Of a DNA stretch of 64,000 bases, positions 36,411-47,988 are shown piece by piece. The stretch lies in contig NZ_CP015114.1 of the NCBI RefSeq assembly GCF_001618885.1, forward strand, positions 496,001 through 560,000, given 5' to 3'. Both the position numbers and the translations under genes were made by a program. The number at the start of each line of letters is the position of its first letter. The first letter of the stretch is position 1. Origin of the DNA: Staphylococcus condimenti (GTDB lineage Bacteria > Bacillota > Bacilli > Staphylococcales > Staphylococcaceae). The notes under the pieces were generated by a model. That model was given only the letters and a program-made list of their open reading frames with translations, was not told the DNA's origin and did not search any database.

Positions 36411-37347
36411 TTTGTTCACTCGCCTTATTTTTCTTCAATATATTTTTCTTAATCCAGTCGTACATGTTATTCCATGTTTGGTTATAATCTTCTTCAAAAA
36501 GAATTTCATGACGTTTATGGCGATAAAGCTGTACTGTAATATGATGTATGCCGTTGCGTTTCATGACAACGCCTAATCTTCGGATACCTTTACCATAATC
36601 ACCAAATGGATCTTCTTTTCCTGAAATTAAAAGAACCGGTAAGTCAGGGTTCATTTTTTTAATTTCAGATGGTTTGCTTGTTTTCATCATTTCATGAATC
36701 GTTTCATAAATCACTTGGTTAGAAACTAAAAATCCACAATACGGATCCTCGCAATATTTGTCAACTTCATCTCTTCTAGTAGATAACCAATCACTATTGG
36801 TTTTTGCTTCAGGAATACGTTTATTAAAAGGCTTGAATGCTAAATCATTAACCCATTGCAATCTGCGTCTTTTTCCTAGTACCATCGCAATCAGTTTCAT
36901 TCCAACCGCTAACAAGTTTCCTTTAATTTTCGGAAACAGTCCTGTTCCTGTCAGAATCAAACCTTGTGCAGTGTCTGGAAACATTTCAACGTACTTTCTT
37001 GCGATAATAGACCCCATTGAATGACCTAATACTATGTATGGAAGTCCTTCGCGTTCTGGATACAAGGTTTGCAGGATTTCATATGCATCTGAGGCCACGA
37101 TTTGAATGCTGTCGTAATGCCCGCGTTCTCTTTCAATAATATCTTTACCGTGACCGCGGTGGTTGTGACGAATAACGTCATAACCTTGTTGGTTTAACGA
37201 TTCAACAAATAAGTCATATCGTCCCATGTGTTCAGCCATACCATGAAAAATATGTACGATGCCGATTCTTTCTTTGTTGGCTTTATCGAGTTTTACTTCA
37301 ATATTAGTACCATCTTCAACTGTTACTTTAAAAGTATTTGGACACAT
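36397..37347 (-). CDS. Alpha/beta hydrolase, lysophospholipase/monoacylglycerol lipase-like
   Basis: A 316-residue serine hydrolase. Oxyanion motif IFHGMAEHMGRYD (about 33-45), nucleophile elbow GHSMGS (about 108-113), acid Asp in ISGKEDPFGDYG (about 245-256), and His in YRHKRHEILFE (about 275-285). No signal peptide, so it acts in the cytoplasm or at the inner membrane face. The natural lipid substrate is unknown. AGGAGGTAAAAAATAC precedes the ATG. It begins the hydrolase-miaA-hfq operon. Confidence 0.88.
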   Translation of the reverse strand: MCPNTFKVTVEDGTNIEVKLDKANKERIGIVHIFHGMAEHMGRYDLFVESLNQQGYDVIRHNHRGHGKDIIERERGHYDSIQIVASDAYEILQTLYPEREGLPYIVLGHSMGSIIARKYVEMFPDTAQGLILTGTGLFPKIKGNLLAVGMKLIAMVLGKRRRLQWVNDLAFKPFNKRIPEAKTNSDWLSTRRDEVDKYCEDPYCGFLVSNQVIYETIHEMMKTSKPSEIKKMNPDLPVLLISGKEDPFGDYGKGIRRLGVVMKRNGIHHITVQLYRHKRHEILFEEDYNQTWNNMYDWIKKNILKKNKASEQNGSK

Positions 37348-37782
37348 GTATTTTTTACCTCCTGATCTTTCTTGCTACTATACGATTTGCGTGAAATTTT
37401 TCATGCACTGTCTATTCATTCTTATAAACTATTATGCCACATCCGCTCATGATTTTCATTATGTCTCATACCTCGAGAAAGGATTAAGCATGACTTAAAA
37501 TAACTTTACCAAGTTAAGTAGATACTTAAAAACAAACAACTCATACCTGTTTATAATGTTCAAATTTCTTCGAATGATAATTATACATTATCCTCCGTTA
37601 CTTCCTCTGATTCAGGTGATAAAAGAGTTTTAGCGGAATTTTTATACAAATTTAAGATAAACATGTCAACTTTCAAGAATATATTTTAATTGATATAGAA
37701 TCTGGTAGTGAAAGCAGCATTGAAACTAAGAATAATATAACTTACAATAAAAGAAAAAAATAATAAAAAAGAAAGTACATCT
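37348..37782. other. Gene-poor stretch with possible decayed coding sequence
   Basis: About 435 bases. On the plus strand, two overlapping open frames of about 56 and 35 codons (37520-37689 and 37656-37763) lack any credible start yet look protein-like, for example SSDSGDKRVLAEFLYKFK in one and VNFQEYILIDIESGSESS in the other. They may be two frames of one decayed gene. AT-rich chance is possible. Confidence 0.3.
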
Positions 37783-37950
37783 ATGGAGTGCAAAAGATGC
37801 GGCAGCAAAGATTTTTCAGAAGCGATACAGTATATGAAAATAAAGGAAAACAAATTATCATTAAAGGGTTCAGATGTTAAATATACGTTTTGTAAGAAAT
37901 GCGGATTAGTAAAAGAAATAGAGGTTATTGAGACTAATAACTTCAAATAA
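37783..37950 (+). CDS. Small zinc-ribbon protein, 55 residues
   Basis: An ORF encoding MECKRCGSKDFSEAIQYMKI and ending FCKKCGLVKEIEVIETNNFK. Two CxxC knuckles (residues 3-6 and 37-40) separated by about 30 residues form a classical zinc ribbon. Only a weak GAAAG ribosome site is seen, so expression is uncertain, but chance formation of paired CxxC in a complete ORF is unlikely. The function is unknown. Convergent with glpD, with a terminator after the stop. Confidence 0.55.
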   Translation: MECKRCGSKDFSEAIQYMKIKENKLSLKGSDVKYTFCKKCGLVKEIEVIETNNFK

Positions 37951-37961
37951 TTAAAATAAAA

Positions 37962-38008
37962 ACTCCCCATAAAGTTTCCACTTTTTAAGTGTCTACTTTA
38001 TAGGGAGT
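37962..38008. terminator. Terminator between zinc-ribbon gene and glpD
   Basis: Stem ACTCCC-C-ATAAAGT / ACTTTATAGGGAGT (one bulged C) with an inner ACTT / AAGT pair. Confidence 0.85.
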
Positions 38009-38055
38009 AATTTAAAGATTGGCTTTTCTTTTTATTCTAAGTTTGCTTTTAAGAT

Positions 38056-39726
38056 TTATTTTTCAGCAGGTTGATTATTACCATGTGTTGCTTCTTCGAT
38101 TGCTTCATTTAATTCTTCAGTATAAAGCGCACGTTGTTCTGCATCATAATTCAACAATTGTGACATGACATCAATGACTGCTTCTTTGTATTTTTTAACG
38201 TCTTCGATATCAAAATATAACATACCTGTTCGACGAATTAAGAAGTCTGTTGGTTTATAAACCATTTCATTTTGAATACCGTAAACAAGCTCAGCATAAA
38301 TTTCAAGTGGTAAACCAGAGTTTTGATATTGTGCTGTATATGCAATTTGGTATAACGTATCCGCATTTGAACCATAACGTCTAGCAATATCTTCAGCTGT
38401 TTTATAATCTAAGTTGAATTCTTCACCTTCAGCTGTTTTTTCTTTTACGAATTGCTCATAGTTAGCACTGCCGCCTACATCGCCACCAGAAATTTTAAGT
38501 TCTTTTGTTTCACAAGGTTTGAATTTTAATTTGTATTCTTGTTGCAGGCGTTTAGAAACTAAATCTACAATGCCTTTAGCCATGTGGCGATAACCTGTCA
38601 ATTTACCACCAGCGATAGTAAGCAAGCCAGATTTACCTTCCCAGATTTCATCTTTACGTGAAATTTCTGATGGGTCTTTGCCTTCTTCTAAAATTAATGG
38701 TCTTACACCTGCCCAAGATGATTCGATATCTTTATCTTCAATATCTAAACCAGGGAACATATAGTTCACTGCATCAATTAAGTAATCACGATCTTCTTGA
38801 GTTGGAAGCGGTGATGTTTTGTCATTGTTATAGAACGTATCTGTTGTACCAATATAAGCTTTTCCTTCACGCGGAATCGCAAAAATCATACGTCCATCTT
38901 TTTCTGTATCAAAATAAACCGCTTGTTGTAATGGGAATTTAGATTGATCAATAACAATATGCACACCTTTTGTCAGACGTAATTGTTTGTTGTTTTTAGA
39001 GTAATCTGCACTGCGTACTTCATCCACCCAAGGTCCGCTTGCATTGATGACTTTTTTAGCGTGAATTGTATATGGTTCATCTGTAAGCATGTCAGTCACT
39101 TGAATACCATTTACTTTTTCTTTGTCATCATAAGTGAAATTCATAGATTTTGTATAATTTAAAATATCTGCACCTTTTTCAGCTGCACGTTTTAATACTT
39201 CAATCGTTAAACGCGCATCGTCAGTACGATATTCTACATAATAACCGCCGCCTTTAAGACCATCTTTTTTCACTAATGGTTCTTTAGCTAACGTTTCTTT
39301 TTTACTCAACATTTTTTTACGTTCTGATTTTTTAACACCTGCTAAACGATCATACATTGCTAAACCGATAGAAGTAGAGAATTTACCGAATGTACCGCCT
39401 TTATGCATTGGTAATAACATCCACTCTGGTGTTGTTACATGCGGTCCATTTTCATAAACGATTGCTCTTTCACGTCCAGTTTCAGCTACAACCCCAACTT
39501 GCAGCTGTTTTAAGTAACGTAAACCGCCATGTACTAATTTAGTTGAACGAGAGCTTGTTCCTTGCGCAAAGTCTTGCATTTCAACGAGTGCTACTTTCAT
39601 GCCGCGTTGTGAAGCATCTAAGGCAACCCCTGCACCTGTAATACCTCCACCAATAATTACGATGTCATACTCTTTGTTCTTAAAATTGTCTTTAATTTCA
39701 TTTCTTTTCAAAGTCGATAAACTCAT
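38056..39726 (-). CDS. glpD: Aerobic glycerol-3-phosphate dehydrogenase
   Basis: FAD enzyme oxidising glycerol-3-phosphate to dihydroxyacetone phosphate at the membrane and passing electrons to the quinone pool. FAD Rossmann motif [21 protein letters not shown] (about 22-42; split for length: [14 protein letters not shown]), then [18 protein letters not shown] (about 57-74), and a C-terminal DAO domain with [11 protein letters not shown] (about 374-384). At 556 residues it equals the staphylococcal size. AGGAGGCG precedes the ATG. Own promoter and GlpP-type leader upstream. Confidence 0.97.
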   Translation of the reverse strand: MSLSTLKRNEIKDNFKNKEYDIVIIGGGITGAGVALDASQRGMKVALVEMQDFAQGTSSRSTKLVHGGLRYLKQLQVGVVAETGRERAIVYENGPHVTTPEWMLLPMHKGGTFGKFSTSIGLAMYDRLAGVKKSERKKMLSKKETLAKEPLVKKDGLKGGGYYVEYRTDDARLTIEVLKRAAEKGADILNYTKSMNFTYDDKEKVNGIQVTDMLTDEPYTIHAKKVINASGPWVDEVRSADYSKNNKQLRLTKGVHIVIDQSKFPLQQAVYFDTEKDGRMIFAIPREGKAYIGTTDTFYNNDKTSPLPTQEDRDYLIDAVNYMFPGLDIEDKDIESSWAGVRPLILEEGKDPSEISRKDEIWEGKSGLLTIAGGKLTGYRHMAKGIVDLVSKRLQQEYKLKFKPCETKELKISGGDVGGSANYEQFVKEKTAEGEEFNLDYKTAEDIARRYGSNADTLYQIAYTAQYQNSGLPLEIYAELVYGIQNEMVYKPTDFLIRRTGMLYFDIEDVKKYKEAVIDVMSQLLNYDAEQRALYTEELNEAIEEATHGNNQPAEK

Positions 39727-39802
39727 CTAAAACGCCTCCTAATTATAATCAGTACATGCATGAGACAAGCTCTTCATTCTAAAAACCAAAGTATTAAAAA
39801 AT

Positions 39803-39850
39803 GAGAGACCTATCCCATACATTTCATAAAATTGTACGAACAGTTCTCTC
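39803..39850 (-). promoter_or_regulatory. glpD leader: attenuator hairpin, probable GlpP target
   Basis: Minus-strand RNA has GAGAGA ... TCTCTC with an inner GTACAATTT / AAATGTAT helix, then a T run: an intrinsic terminator before glpD. The GAGAGA at the 5' side recurs in the glpF leader, as in GlpP-controlled leaders of Bacillus. Confidence 0.7.
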
Positions 39851-39880
39851 ATTCTCGAGTACATTTATTAACTTGTCTTT

Positions 39881-39886
39881 ATTGTA
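39881..39886 (-). promoter_or_regulatory. glpD promoter -10 element
   Basis: Minus strand TATGCTACAAT is an extended -10 (TG-N-TACAAT), which would start the leader about 150 bases before glpD. The -35 is weak. Confidence 0.5.
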
Positions 39887-39899
39887 GCATACTTTAAAT

Positions 39900-41417
<1,518 letters not shown>

Positions 41418-41432
41418 TTATGTCGGGAATTA

Positions 41433-41500
41433 CAAACAGCAGTTTAAAATTCAGCAAGTAACACTTTTCATGAAATGAATATTAAAAAATTTGCTGTTTG
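41433..41500 (-). promoter_or_regulatory. Hairpin in the glpF-glpK intergenic region
   Basis: CAAACAGCA (minus 41500-41492) can pair with TGCTGTTTG (41441-41433) over a 50-base loop. It may attenuate or stabilise the glpK message. No close match to the GAGAGA leader is seen here. Confidence 0.4.
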
Positions 41501-41578
41501 CCCCTCTTTATTAGGTGATGAAAAAGTTTTCCACTTACTTCACCGATTCAATCAATATTGTTAATAACCCCAAAATCT

Positions 41579-42394
41579 TTAATAAATAGTGCCGATATCT
41601 TTTTTGTCAATCTTATTTAAAAATACCCCAAAAATTAATGTCACTGCAGTTAAAATAATTGCCACTACTGACATTGTATCAAATGCACCTTTATATGCCG
41701 CTCTATAAATACAAGCACCTAACATACCGCCTGCAATCGGTCCTAAAACAGGAACAATTGCATATGACCAGTTTGATTTGCCTTTACCAGCAATTGGTAA
41801 AATAGCATGAGCGATACGAGGACCTAAATCACGCGCCGGGTTGATGGCATAACCTGTTGGTCCGCCTAAACTCAAACCGATAGCAACGATTAAACCGCCG
41901 ACAATAATCGGATTCAAACCATCTGTAAACTTATTAATACCGATAAATAACAAACCTAATGTTAAAGCTGCAGTACCGATAATTTCACTGAAAAAGTTGG
42001 CATAATAATTTTTGATACCAGGATCTGTACAAAATACTGCAAGTTTTGCACCTTGATCTTCTGTTACTTTCCAATGAGGCAAGTACATCAACCAAACAAG
42101 TACCCCTCCGACAATACCGCCAAGCATTTGACAAATAATATAACCTGGCACTTTATACCATTCAATACCGCCATCCATCGCAATAGCCATGGTTACAGCA
42201 GGATTCAAATGAGCACCAGAAAACTTACCGACTGCATACACACCTAACGTTACGGCCAAACCCCAGCCTAATGAAATGTTAATCCAGTCGCTGCCAAACC
42301 CTTTCGATTTAACGAGGTTCAAGTTTGCTACAACCCCGCCCCCAAATAAAATAAGAATGGCAGTACCTAAAAATTCTGCAAAATATGGATTCAT
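41579..42394 (-). CDS. glpF: Glycerol uptake facilitator (aquaglyceroporin)
   Basis: MIP-family channel passing glycerol by diffusion. Both NPA boxes are present: GAHLNPAVTMAIAM (about 61-74) and YAINPARDLGPRIAHA (about 187-202). The Asp-Arg following the second NPA (NPARD) marks the glycerol-conducting class. Six membrane segments; 271 residues. GGAGGAAAATAG precedes the ATG. First gene of glpF-glpK, behind a leader with an attenuator and a cre-overlapped promoter. Confidence 0.97.
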   Translation of the reverse strand: MNPYFAEFLGTAILILFGGGVVANLNLVKSKGFGSDWINISLGWGLAVTLGVYAVGKFSGAHLNPAVTMAIAMDGGIEWYKVPGYIICQMLGGIVGGVLVWLMYLPHWKVTEDQGAKLAVFCTDPGIKNYYANFFSEIIGTAALTLGLLFIGINKFTDGLNPIIVGGLIVAIGLSLGGPTGYAINPARDLGPRIAHAILPIAGKGKSNWSYAIVPVLGPIAGGMLGACIYRAAYKGAFDTMSVVAIILTAVTLIFGVFLNKIDKKDIGTIY

Positions 42395-42422
42395 CTATTT
42401 TCCTCCTTAAAAGAAGACAAAA

Positions 42423-42468
42423 AGACCCCTACATAATCCCTTAATAATGTAGAAGTCTCCAATCTCTC
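42423..42468 (-). promoter_or_regulatory. glpF leader: GlpP-type antitermination site and terminator
   Basis: Minus-strand RNA reads GAGAGATTGGAG, then the stem AGACTTCTACAT / ATGTAGGGGTCT (42458-42423) with a following T run. This is a leader terminator that GlpP with glycerol-3-phosphate would be expected to overcome. Confidence 0.75.
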
Positions 42469-42491
42469 TTATTAAATATTAACTTATAAAC

Positions 42492-42520
42492 AGAATATAC
42501 TTTCATGAAAGCGTTGTCAA
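42492..42520 (-). promoter_or_regulatory. glpFK promoter overlapped by a perfect cre site
   Basis: Minus strand TTGACA (42520-42515), 17-base spacer, TATTCT (42497-42492). The plus-strand TGAAAGCGTTGTCA at 42506-42519 matches the cre consensus TGWAANCGNTNWCA at every position and overlaps the -35 and spacer, so CcpA should block RNA polymerase directly. Confidence 0.82.
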
Positions 42521-42561
42521 TTATTTTCTTAAATAAAATCAATAATATGTTTGTGAATAAT

Positions 42562-43095
42562 TTACCATAATGATTTATTACTAGTCGTAACATATTCCGC
42601 GCCACTTGAAATTGCGGCTTCCACTTCACTTTCAAGATCAATCAAACCGCCTGCAATTACTGGAGTTTGTGTTTCTTGATTAATAATGCTGATAACCTTG
42701 CTTGCAACACCCGGCAGCACTTCAACATAATCAGGCTGTACTTGCTTAATTAAAGCTATACTGCGATTCAAAGCATGGCTGTCAATCACGAAAATACGTA
42801 AAATCGTTGTCACTTTTAAAGATTTTGCTTTTTTAATCACTTTAGGTTTTGTTGAAACAATCCCGGCCGGTTTGAATTTTTGAATAATATATTCACAACC
42901 ATACTCATCATGTGCTACACCGCGCGTTAAATCCACATGAATATAAGTTTTCAATTGCTTTTGTGCTAATAAATCCATAATCCCTTGCAAATGACCGATA
43001 TGTGCATCTAGCAGCACACATCTTTCATAATCTGTTTTCAGTAATTTTTCTAAATCTTTCATTTCACGAATTGCTGGTAATATGTGAGGATTCAT
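42562..43095 (-). CDS. glpP: Glycerol uptake operon antiterminator GlpP
   Basis: RNA-binding antiterminator that with glycerol-3-phosphate prevents termination in glp leaders. A 177-residue TIM-barrel-like protein: HILPAIREMKDLEKLL at the N-terminus, YIHVDLTRGVAHDEYGCEYI (about 51-70), GIVSTKPKVIKKAK, and VEVLPGVASKVI (about 123) with GGLIDLESEVEAAISSGA (about 149). AAAGGAG precedes the ATG. Eleven bases downstream of mutL, so possibly read from the mutSL transcript, and followed by the glpF promoter. Confidence 0.95.
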   Translation of the reverse strand: MNPHILPAIREMKDLEKLLKTDYERCVLLDAHIGHLQGIMDLLAQKQLKTYIHVDLTRGVAHDEYGCEYIIQKFKPAGIVSTKPKVIKKAKSLKVTTILRIFVIDSHALNRSIALIKQVQPDYVEVLPGVASKVISIINQETQTPVIAGGLIDLESEVEAAISSGAEYVTTSNKSLW

Positions 43096-43106
43096 CCTTT
43101 TCTCCT

Positions 43107-45059
43107 TTACATGATGCGTTTAAATAAGCGTTCTAATTCATAATTTGAAAAACTGATGATAATCGGTCTGCCGTGCGGACAAGTAAACGGATCTTCCATT
43201 TCACGCAGCTGATCAATCAAATCAGCCATTTCATGATTTCTTAAATAATGATTCGCTTTAATGGATTTCTTACAACTCATCATAATTGCCGCTTCTTCTC
43301 GAATTTTCTTAATGTCCACTTTGCGATGTTCTAACACATATTCTACCATGTCCTGAATAATTTCTTGTGCTTCTTCTTTAGGGAACCAAACCGGATAGCT
43401 GTTGACGATATAATCGTGACTGCCGAATGGTTCAAGATGAACACCCACTTTATCTAATTCTTCTTTATATTGATTAATAATCATTTGTTCATCTTTTGAA
43501 AAATGAAATGTCATCGGAATTAATAAATTCTGTACTTCATTCGTCACTTCACCGATTTTATCACGGAAATATTCGTATTTAATTCTTTCTTGTGCAGCAT
43601 GCTGATCTATCATAAACATGCCTGTTTCATTTTGCGCAATAATATACGTACCATGCACCTGTCCCACAACTTCCATATAAGGTACACGGCGATGCGGTTT
43701 TGCATGCTCTGTTTCACGTACATCATTTTCCGAAATGTCTTCTGATGACGCAGTTTTAGTAGATGCTGCTTCATTTGAAGTTGCTTCAGAATCAAATACA
43801 CCTTCACTGTTTTCAGTATTTCCCTCTAAATCTTGCAACACCGCGCGTTGATTGTCTTGATAAGAACTTTCAGAATTGTTATCTGCTGTTCGTTCAGTTG
43901 GCTCGTACGATTTTGCGTCACTATTCTCGCTTACACGGTCAGCTTCTTCGACATCTTTTTCAGCAGAAGCATTTGCAGCAGTACGATTTTCAAAATCAAG
44001 TTTTTGTTGTTCGAATACATCTAACACTTTATTTTTCTTATACAGCTTATTTTCATCATTATGCGGAATGAGGATTTTATCTTTGAATGCCTCTTGAATT
44101 TTTTGGACTATCAATTGGTAAAGTTGTTCTTCTTTTGATAATCGTACTTCTAGTTTTGTAGGATGCACATTGACATCTACTAGTATAGGATCCATCTCAA
44201 TATTGATATAACAAATCGGATAACGACCGATAGTCAATAACGTATGATAGCCTTCTACGATAGCTTTATTCAATACAAAGTTTTTAATATAACGACCATT
44301 GATGAAAATGGAAATATAATGACGATTACTGCGTGAATGCTCTGGTTTTGCAACATAACCTTCCAGATGATAATCGCTCGTATCTCCTGTAATATGCACT
44401 AAGTCTTTTGCCACTTTCATACCATATATTTCTGCCATCACTTCATTTGTACGGCCAGAACCATTGGTTTTAATCAATACTTTATCATCTGATGTCAAAG
44501 TAAAACGTACATGAGGATGGCTCATAGCCATACGGTTCACAATATCTGTGATTTTTCCTAGTTCAGTATATAAGCTTTTGACATATTTTAAGCGAGCTGG
44601 TGTGTTATAAAATAACGATTCAACTAAAATATCAGTACCTTTTTTAGCTTTGGCTGGTTTTTGTTCTAAAATCGCACCATCTTCGGCATATATTTCATGA
44701 CCGCTTTGCCCATCCGTACACGTACGTAACGTGACTTTAGCTACAGATGAAATACTGGCAAGTGCTTCACCGCGAAAGCCTAGTGTGCGAATATGGAACA
44801 AATCACTATCTTCATGCAACTTGCTTGTCGCATGGCGGTGGAACACGAGTTTGAGGTCATCTTCTTCAATTCCTGTTCCGTTATCTACAACACGAATCGA
44901 TTCGATACCAGATTGCTTAATCTCTATGTTAATTTCAGTTGCTTTGGCATCAAGGGCATTTTCCAACAACTCTTTGACGACAGAGCCTGGTCGTTCTACT
45001 ACTTCACCTGCTGCAATTTTATTTGCCAGCGATGTTTGTAATTCTTTAATATTGCCCAT
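43107..45059 (-). CDS. mutL: DNA mismatch repair protein MutL
   Basis: GHKL ATPase linking MutS recognition to strand incision. [20 protein letters not shown] (15-34), ATP-binding DNGTGI (about 60) and [13 protein letters not shown] (about 93-105). An acidic, Ser/Ala-rich linker (about 345-450) precedes the dimerisation/endonuclease domain with DQHAAQERI (about 475-483), [12 protein letters not shown] and CPHGRPI, the metal-binding motifs of MutL nucleases in bacteria lacking MutH. At 650 residues it is within range. GAGGTGAG precedes the ATG; 13 bases after mutS. Confidence 0.97.
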   Translation of the reverse strand: MGNIKELQTSLANKIAAGEVVERPGSVVKELLENALDAKATEINIEIKQSGIESIRVVDNGTGIEEDDLKLVFHRHATSKLHEDSDLFHIRTLGFRGEALASISSVAKVTLRTCTDGQSGHEIYAEDGAILEQKPAKAKKGTDILVESLFYNTPARLKYVKSLYTELGKITDIVNRMAMSHPHVRFTLTSDDKVLIKTNGSGRTNEVMAEIYGMKVAKDLVHITGDTSDYHLEGYVAKPEHSRSNRHYISIFINGRYIKNFVLNKAIVEGYHTLLTIGRYPICYINIEMDPILVDVNVHPTKLEVRLSKEEQLYQLIVQKIQEAFKDKILIPHNDENKLYKKNKVLDVFEQQKLDFENRTAANASAEKDVEEADRVSENSDAKSYEPTERTADNNSESSYQDNQRAVLQDLEGNTENSEGVFDSEATSNEAASTKTASSEDISENDVRETEHAKPHRRVPYMEVVGQVHGTYIIAQNETGMFMIDQHAAQERIKYEYFRDKIGEVTNEVQNLLIPMTFHFSKDEQMIINQYKEELDKVGVHLEPFGSHDYIVNSYPVWFPKEEAQEIIQDMVEYVLEHRKVDIKKIREEAAIMMSCKKSIKANHYLRNHEMADLIDQLREMEDPFTCPHGRPIIISFSNYELERLFKRIM

Positions 45060-45072
45060 GATTTCTCACCTC

Positions 45073-47682
45073 TTATTTTAATTGGTTTTGAAGTTCGCTG
45101 AGTTTATTGAGTGCTTGAAGCGGTGTCATATTAGAAATATTGATTTTTTTCAACTCTGCTTCAATTTCACTTTCAACAGGCGGTGTTTCAAATAAATCGA
45201 ACGCACCTTGTTGGAATTGCTCAGTCTCAGGTTCTTTTTTATCTTGAATCCCTTCTGTTTCAGGTTCTTTAACAACAGACTCAGTTTGCTGCAAGTGGCT
45301 GATTTGAGGCTGCGGTTTCTCTTTTTCTTCAAACGCATCTAAAATTACTTGTGCACGTTCAATCACACGATCAGGTAAATCAGCAAGTTTTGCAACTTGA
45401 ATACCATAACTGTCATCAACCGCGCCATCTTTTACTTTATGCAAGAAAATCAATTCGCCATGATATTCATTTGCGGCCACATGCACATTTTTTAAACATT
45501 CTAACGATTGATCTAACGCTGTTAATTCATGATAGTGTGTTGAGAATAACGTTTTAGCATGCGAAGTTTCTGCGACATATTCAATCATAGCTTGTGCGAG
45601 TGCTAAACCATCAAATGTAGATGTACCGCGTCCAATTTCATCAAAAATAATTAAACTGTCTTCTGTCGCATAGGATAAAGCTTTTTGAGCTTCTAACATT
45701 TCGACCATAAACGTACTTTTACCAGAAACTAAATCATCAGCTGCCCCGATACGTGTAAATATTTGGTCGAATATCGGCAATACAGCAGAGCCACAAGGTA
45801 CATAAGCCCCCATTTGGGCCATAATACTAATAATTGCCACTTGGCGCATATAAGTCGATTTACCTGACATATTCGGTCCTGTAATTAAGTAAATAAATTG
45901 CGCATCATCAAGCCGGCAATCATTTGGCACATAATCATTATAATCCATTACACGTTCTACAACCGGATGTCTTGAATCTACAAGGTCCAATGTTTTGTCA
46001 TCACTGAATTCAGGACGTACATAATTATATTTTTGTGCAATTTCTGCGAAGCTTTGCAGACAATCAATCTCTGAAATTAATTTGGCTTGTTTTTGCAAAC
46101 GTTCAGTATACGTTTTAACTTCTTCTCTTAATTGCGCAAAAAGTTGATATTCCAATTCAACCGCTTTATCTTCAGCACCTAAAATGATATCTTCTTTTTC
46201 TTTTAATTCATCTGTAATAAAACGTTCCGCATTAGAAAGCGTTTGTTTGCGGTTATATCCATAATCTGCAGGTTCGAATCCTTTTAAATTCGCACGTGTA
46301 ATTTCAATAAAATAACCGAATACTTTATTAAAACTAATTTTTAACGATTTGATGCCTGTACGTTCACGTTCTTTAGCTTGGAGCTGAGCTAACCACTGTT
46401 TACCGTTAACTGAGGCTTCTAAATATTCATCTAGCTGTTGATTAAAACCTTGTTTGAACAACCCACCATCTTTAACTGAAATCGGCGGTTCTTCGACTAA
46501 ACTTTTTTCAAGTAAATCCAACAAGTCATTTAAAGGTTCTAATTGACGGAATTGTTCTGGTAATGCTTCATCAAAATCATCTAATAACACTTTGATATTC
46601 GGTATCTCAGCGATTGAATGTTTGAGTTGAATTAAATCTCTCGCATTCACATTGCCATAACTCACTCTGCCCACTAAACGCTCAATATCATATACTTGAT
46701 TCAAATAATCTCTAAGCGTATCACGTTCGATAAAGCGGTCAATCAATTGAGAGACTGCATCTAATCGTTCATTAATAGCATGTTTATAAATCAACGGACG
46801 ATCAATCCACTGTTTTAAACGACGTGCACCCATTGGTGTTTTCGTTTCATCCATCAGCCACAATAACGTCCCTTTTTTAGACTTCAAGCGTATACTCTCT
46901 GTTAATTCCAAATTACGTTTTGCGTAATAATCCATTTTCATATAATCTACTGCTTCGTATGCTTGAGCTGCTTCAATATGATTCATATTACGCTTTTGCG
47001 TATGATGAATGTAATCAAGTAATAATTGTACTGCTTGGTGCATCAATTCATCTTCTATTTGGTTCACTTCATAAGACTCATTGCTGATTTCATCTACGAC
47101 AGTGATTGTTTCAGTTGCTAAACTCATCTGCTGTTTCAAACTATCGCTGACTTGTTCAGCAGTTACAATTTCATTAGGATTGATGGTTGTAATTTCATTT
47201 AATAACATACTTTCATCATTAAATTTTGTTACTTTCAACTCACCTGTTGACACATCACAGTAACTCACTGCAATCGTTGAACCGTCTTTAATAAAACTCA
47301 ATATATAATTATTTTGTTTTTCATCCATACCGCCTTGATTCATAATCGTACCAGGGGTTACAACGCGAATGACTTCCCTTTTCACCATTCCTTTTGTTGT
47401 TTTCGGATCTTCCATTTGTTCGCAAATCGCGACTTTATAGCCTTCATTAATTAAAGTTTCAATATAACTTTCAGCTGAATGATAAGGTACGCCGCACATA
47501 GGGATAGGATTTTCTTTTTTGGCATCACGTTTGGTTAACGTGATTTCTAAGACTCTAGATGCTTCTTTCGCATCTTCAAAAAACATTTCGTAAAAATCGC
47601 CTAATCTGAAAAATAATAAGCAGTCTTGGTATTGTGATTTAATCTTTAAATATTGCTGCATCATCGGCGTTACATTTGTCAT
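45073..47682 (-). CDS. mutS: DNA mismatch repair protein MutS
   Basis: Mismatch-recognition ATPase. N-terminal [20 protein letters not shown] has, just after, [10 protein letters not shown] (about 25-34), the Phe-x-Glu mismatch reader. The ATPase holds Walker [15 protein letters not shown] (about 600-613), the ISTG-like [12 protein letters not shown], Walker [17 protein letters not shown] (about 673-688) and STHYHEL. The C-terminal tail (about 800-869) is a typical Glu/Gln-rich linker plus a beta-clamp/tetramer motif. GAAGGAATGG precedes the ATG. First gene of mutS-mutL-glpP. Confidence 0.98.
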   Translation of the reverse strand: MTNVTPMMQQYLKIKSQYQDCLLFFRLGDFYEMFFEDAKEASRVLEITLTKRDAKKENPIPMCGVPYHSAESYIETLINEGYKVAICEQMEDPKTTKGMVKREVIRVVTPGTIMNQGGMDEKQNNYILSFIKDGSTIAVSYCDVSTGELKVTKFNDESMLLNEITTINPNEIVTAEQVSDSLKQQMSLATETITVVDEISNESYEVNQIEDELMHQAVQLLLDYIHHTQKRNMNHIEAAQAYEAVDYMKMDYYAKRNLELTESIRLKSKKGTLLWLMDETKTPMGARRLKQWIDRPLIYKHAINERLDAVSQLIDRFIERDTLRDYLNQVYDIERLVGRVSYGNVNARDLIQLKHSIAEIPNIKVLLDDFDEALPEQFRQLEPLNDLLDLLEKSLVEEPPISVKDGGLFKQGFNQQLDEYLEASVNGKQWLAQLQAKERERTGIKSLKISFNKVFGYFIEITRANLKGFEPADYGYNRKQTLSNAERFITDELKEKEDIILGAEDKAVELEYQLFAQLREEVKTYTERLQKQAKLISEIDCLQSFAEIAQKYNYVRPEFSDDKTLDLVDSRHPVVERVMDYNDYVPNDCRLDDAQFIYLITGPNMSGKSTYMRQVAIISIMAQMGAYVPCGSAVLPIFDQIFTRIGAADDLVSGKSTFMVEMLEAQKALSYATEDSLIIFDEIGRGTSTFDGLALAQAMIEYVAETSHAKTLFSTHYHELTALDQSLECLKNVHVAANEYHGELIFLHKVKDGAVDDSYGIQVAKLADLPDRVIERAQVILDAFEEKEKPQPQISHLQQTESVVKEPETEGIQDKKEPETEQFQQGAFDLFETPPVESEIEAELKKINISNMTPLQALNKLSELQNQLK

Positions 47683-47988
47683 GATTCTTAACCATTCCTT
47701 CTATAATCGGTTTAATTTCGTTTGAATTTAATATATTTTATACATTTTTGATGTAATAAGCAATCAATACATATTACGTTTCTCTTAACTCATCTATTTT
47801 AACAAATTCTTAGTTTTCATACGAGTTTCAAATTTTCATGATATACTTATTCAAAACATCTTATAATTTTAGTTAATTGATTTTAAACATGTAGTAAATC
47901 TATATAAATTTATAGTTAAACTTAAAATATTGCATATATCTTTTTGTTATATTAATTATAGACTTAAAAAAGGAGATGAAGTTTCAAA
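47683..47988. other. Divergent intergenic region mutS / glpQ
   Basis: About 305 bases, strongly AT-rich. Apart from a plausible glpQ promoter (TTGCAT near 47931 with TATATT) I see no operator, riboswitch or ORF. No cre site was found. Confidence 0.4.

Noticed and set aside
37686..37970. 94-codon minus-strand ORF
   Set aside because: It is the antisense shadow of the zinc-ribbon ORF and has no ribosome site.
43763..44097. Several plus-strand ORFs inside mutL
   Set aside because: They mirror the Glu/Ser/Ala-rich linker of MutL and have no ribosome sites.
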